64,000 bases of DNA, from NCBI GenBank assembly GCA_038252255.1, contig JBBSAM010000003.1, positions 1-64,000 on the forward strand, given 5' to 3'. This stretch comes from Chersky-806 sp038252255. Lineage in GTDB: Bacteria; Actinomycetota; Acidimicrobiia; IMCC26256; JAENVU01. The notes below the pieces were generated by a model. The model was not told where the DNA came from and did no database searches. It worked only from the letters and a program-made list of their open reading frames with translations. A program made the position numbers and the translations under genes. Below, in pieces: positions 62,566 to 64,000 of this stretch; within the stretch, counting starts at the first letter, position 1, and every line of letters starts with the position of its first letter.

Positions 62566-62744
62566 GCCCACGCCGGCGCTTCCGGGCGGATCCTCGGGTG
62601 CGCGGCAGGTGTCGCGGTGGACGCGCGGGCCACGGTCGCGCCGAACGGCACGATCAATGCCGCCGCCAGCGCGACCAGGAGGATGCAGAGCAGGATCAGT
62701 CGCCGTAGCCGCGAACGCCGCTGCCGCCGGGCGCGTCGGCTCAT
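62562..62744 (-). CDS. Small Arg-rich single-pass membrane protein
   Basis: A 60-residue protein that starts with a very basic stretch (MSRRARRQRRSRLRR), followed by a hydrophobic helix (LILLCILLVALAAALIVPF) and a Pro/Ala tail. Its stop overlaps that of the metallophosphoesterase (62562-62565, convergent). No ribosome site is clear, so it may be a chance frame, but the basic-then-hydrophobic pattern is not random for coding DNA. Confidence 0.4.
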   Translation of the reverse strand: MSRRARRQRRSRLRRLILLCILLVALAAALIVPFGATVARASTATPAAHPRIRPEAPAWA

Positions 62745-62967
62745 CGCCACGACCGCGAGCTGCTCCGCCTGCTCATGCCCTGACTCCCGCCCGGTGTTGG
62801 TGCTGAGGAACGAATGGAGTGTTGTCAATCTGTGCGGCGCCTGAAGTCTGGTCAAGGGGACGCTCTGCGCGATTCGACCGGTCCGAAGTCATCGACCTCG
62901 CGGCGTACCGGTCGCCACCGCTCGGGCTTCGGGCGAATACGCCGTAGTCGTCCGGTACCGGCGTTAC

Positions 62968-63053
62968 CTGGCCTATAAGCCAGTAAATAGAGATAGCGGC
63001 AAAAGCCGAAATAGGGCGGATGGATCGTTACGTGCGATTCATATATGCCCTAT
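62968..63053 (+). promoter_or_regulatory. A/T-rich structured leader of the fibronectin-III gene
   Basis: Before the last gene an A/T-rich stretch, unusual in this window, folds into several helices: CTGGC/GCCAG (62968-62983), CGGC/GCCG (62997-63008), and ATAGGGC/GCCCTAT (63011-63053). The last encloses TGGATCG/CGATTCA (63021-63041). This is a candidate cis-acting RNA element in the leader, and the sequence does not match the GEMM or ydaO riboswitch consensus as I recall them. TATAAG (62974-62979) in the same stretch could instead be a -10 element, in which case part of the fold is promoter. Confidence 0.4.
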
Positions 63054-63141
63054 CCGTGCACGCCGGGTTTTAAGGGCATACATTCCGGACACCGCGGTGC
63101 GACTGGGCACGGACGCCGCGTCGATCCGACTCACCCCAAGG

Positions 63142-64000
63142 ATGGGCAGAATGCTCGCGTCGTTCACTGCGGCCTTCATGGCCGCGGCACTGCTCGTGTT
63201 CGCAATCCCCGCGACTCCCGCGCACGCGGCAACCACGAACGGGGTGCACGCGCCACGCGCGGCAACCGGCCGCCGAACCGCGCCGCGACCGAAAGCGCCG
63301 TTCGTCCGTCCGTCGAAGCCGTTGGCCAGCGCGCGCTACGCGGTGTCGCGGGTAGACGGTCGGAGGACCGCGGGAGCCGTGCGCGCATCAGCCGCGGTGC
63401 GGGCCGCGGCCGCGCAGGAGTCGGCGAGCGCGCCGAACCGGCTGAGTGCCCTCGCCACCGACACCACGCCACCGACCGCGCCGAGCCAGCTCGTCGCGGG
63501 AGCGCAGCAGCTCTCGACGATCACCGCGCAATGGAACCCGTCCCAGGATCCCGAGTCCGGCATCGCGTCGTACGCGTTCGCCGTCGGGACGAACAGCTCC
63601 GGGACTCCGACCGCCTTGGCGAACGTGCGGTGGTGGCAGATCACCTACTCGCCCAACATCTCCGTCAACCTGAGCCTCGACCCGAACCTCACGTACTACG
63701 TGTCCGTCTACGCCTCGAACGGGGCCGGTTTGACCAGCACGGTCGTGACGAGCGCGCCGATCCACCCCGCCTGGACCCAGCTCGGCCAAGCCGGCAACGT
63801 GATGCAGCTGCGCTTGGCGACGACCGGGCTCGACGCGAGCGGGAACCCGACAACCGGGTGGACGCCGGATCAGGTCGCGCTCATGACGACCTTCTTCAAC
63901 AAGATGTACCCGATCCTCCTCGCGATCTACGGGCCTCCGGCGGACAGCTACACCGTGACGGCCGTGCGCGACCTCCGGTACACGAACAGCAACGTGTTCA
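63142..64000 (+). CDS. Secreted fibronectin-III protein, 3' end outside window
   Basis: The frame is open from the ATG at 63142 to the window end, giving 286 codons. An ATG at 63151 in the same frame has AAGG nine bases upstream and may be the true start. A signal peptide (AALLVFAIPATPAHAATT) is followed by a basic, Pro/Ala-rich stretch. A fibronectin type III domain spans about residues 106-205 (DTTPPTAPSQLVAG, DPESGIASYAFAVG, YYVSVYASNGAGL). A further region begins with WTPDQVALMTTFFNKMYPIL. The rest is not visible, so a catalytic domain may lie beyond. The A/T-rich leader is a distinct feature. Confidence 0.75.
   Translation, partial: MGRMLASFTAAFMAAALLVFAIPATPAHAATTNGVHAPRAATGRRTAPRPKAPFVRPSKPLASARYAVSRVDGRRTAGAVRASAAVRAAAAQESASAPNRLSALATDTTPPTAPSQLVAGAQQLSTITAQWNPSQDPESGIASYAFAVGTNSSGTPTALANVRWWQITYSPNISVNLSLDPNLTYYVSVYASNGAGLTSTVVTSAPIHPAWTQLGQAGNVMQLRLATTGLDASGNPTTGWTPDQVALMTTFFNKMYPILLAIYGPPADSYTVTAVRDLRYTNSNVF

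Noticed and set aside
62968..63090. c-di-GMP (GEMM) riboswitch
   Set aside because: The GNRA-capped P2 hairpin and the conserved GGGACGCAAAGCC-like core are absent; only generic helices can be claimed.

Overview
The window is about 70% GC DNA, dense with genes on both strands and with many GTG starts and short overlaps. The gene content points to an actinomycete (Actinomycetota), possibly of the Acidimicrobiia type. Indicators are DUF222/13E12-type HNH proteins (one behind a LexA-type SOS box), F420-type luciferase-like and deazaflavin-dependent enzymes, a wax ester synthase/DGAT, a cyclopropane-fatty-acid synthase, an Lhr helicase, a LigD-like end-joining polymerase and a SpoIIE/STAS pair. 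The lineage is inferred from gene families only; no rRNA or tRNA gene was found.

Layout. 1-12 kb: the 3' end of an HNH gene, an Lhr helicase, a ketol-acid-reductoisomerase-like protein lacking the usual catalytic His, a SpoIIE phosphatase facing a STAS anti-anti-sigma factor, a hemerythrin-like protein, and a LigD polymerase/phosphoesterase divergent from a P450. 12.4-18.1 kb: a branched-chain amino-acid-type ABC operon (binding lipoprotein, LivH, LivM, LivG, LivF) with a small membrane gene at each end. 18-31.5 kb: cyclic-nucleotide-binding, MmcQ/YjbR, CHAD and CFA synthase genes; a three-gene type IV pilin-like operon; a cupin-cyclase fusion; an alpha/beta hydrolase; WS/DGAT; a DUF6206-like protein with a class III aminotransferase; and a type II NADH dehydrogenase. 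31.6-34.9 kb: a galactose/glyoxal-oxidase-like lipoprotein, a nitronate monooxygenase and a nitroreductase-like protein.

35-50.9 kb is an accessory region. It opens with an unrecognised 846-residue two-helix membrane protein and a TolB-like beta-propeller gene broken by one in-frame TGA. Six consecutive minus-strand defence genes follow, transcribed in the order hsdM-hsdS-hsdR-mcrB-mcrC-PGN_0703-type nuclease. They form a type I restriction-modification system joined to a McrBC-type modification-dependent system. HsdR carries an AlbA_2/Schlafen-like domain at its C terminus. McrB appears to have an EVE/PUA-like domain inside its AAA+ module and a second PUA-like segment upstream. HsdM/HsdS would methylate host DNA, HsdR would cut unmodified DNA, and McrBC plus the extra nuclease would cut modified DNA. 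Together they would cover both kinds of incoming DNA. No integrase or attachment repeats were seen.

51-64 kb returns to ordinary genes: thiamine-binding protein, His-rich lipoprotein, amidohydrolase, secreted DUF1524 nuclease, a frameshifted EAL remnant, the SOS-box HNH gene, a large secreted adhesin-like protein, an NAD-dependent epimerase, an F420-type oxidoreductase, a lipoprotein and a secreted metallophosphoesterase with a Ser/Thr linker. Last comes a secreted fibronectin-III protein that runs off the end, preceded by an A/T-rich, foldable leader.
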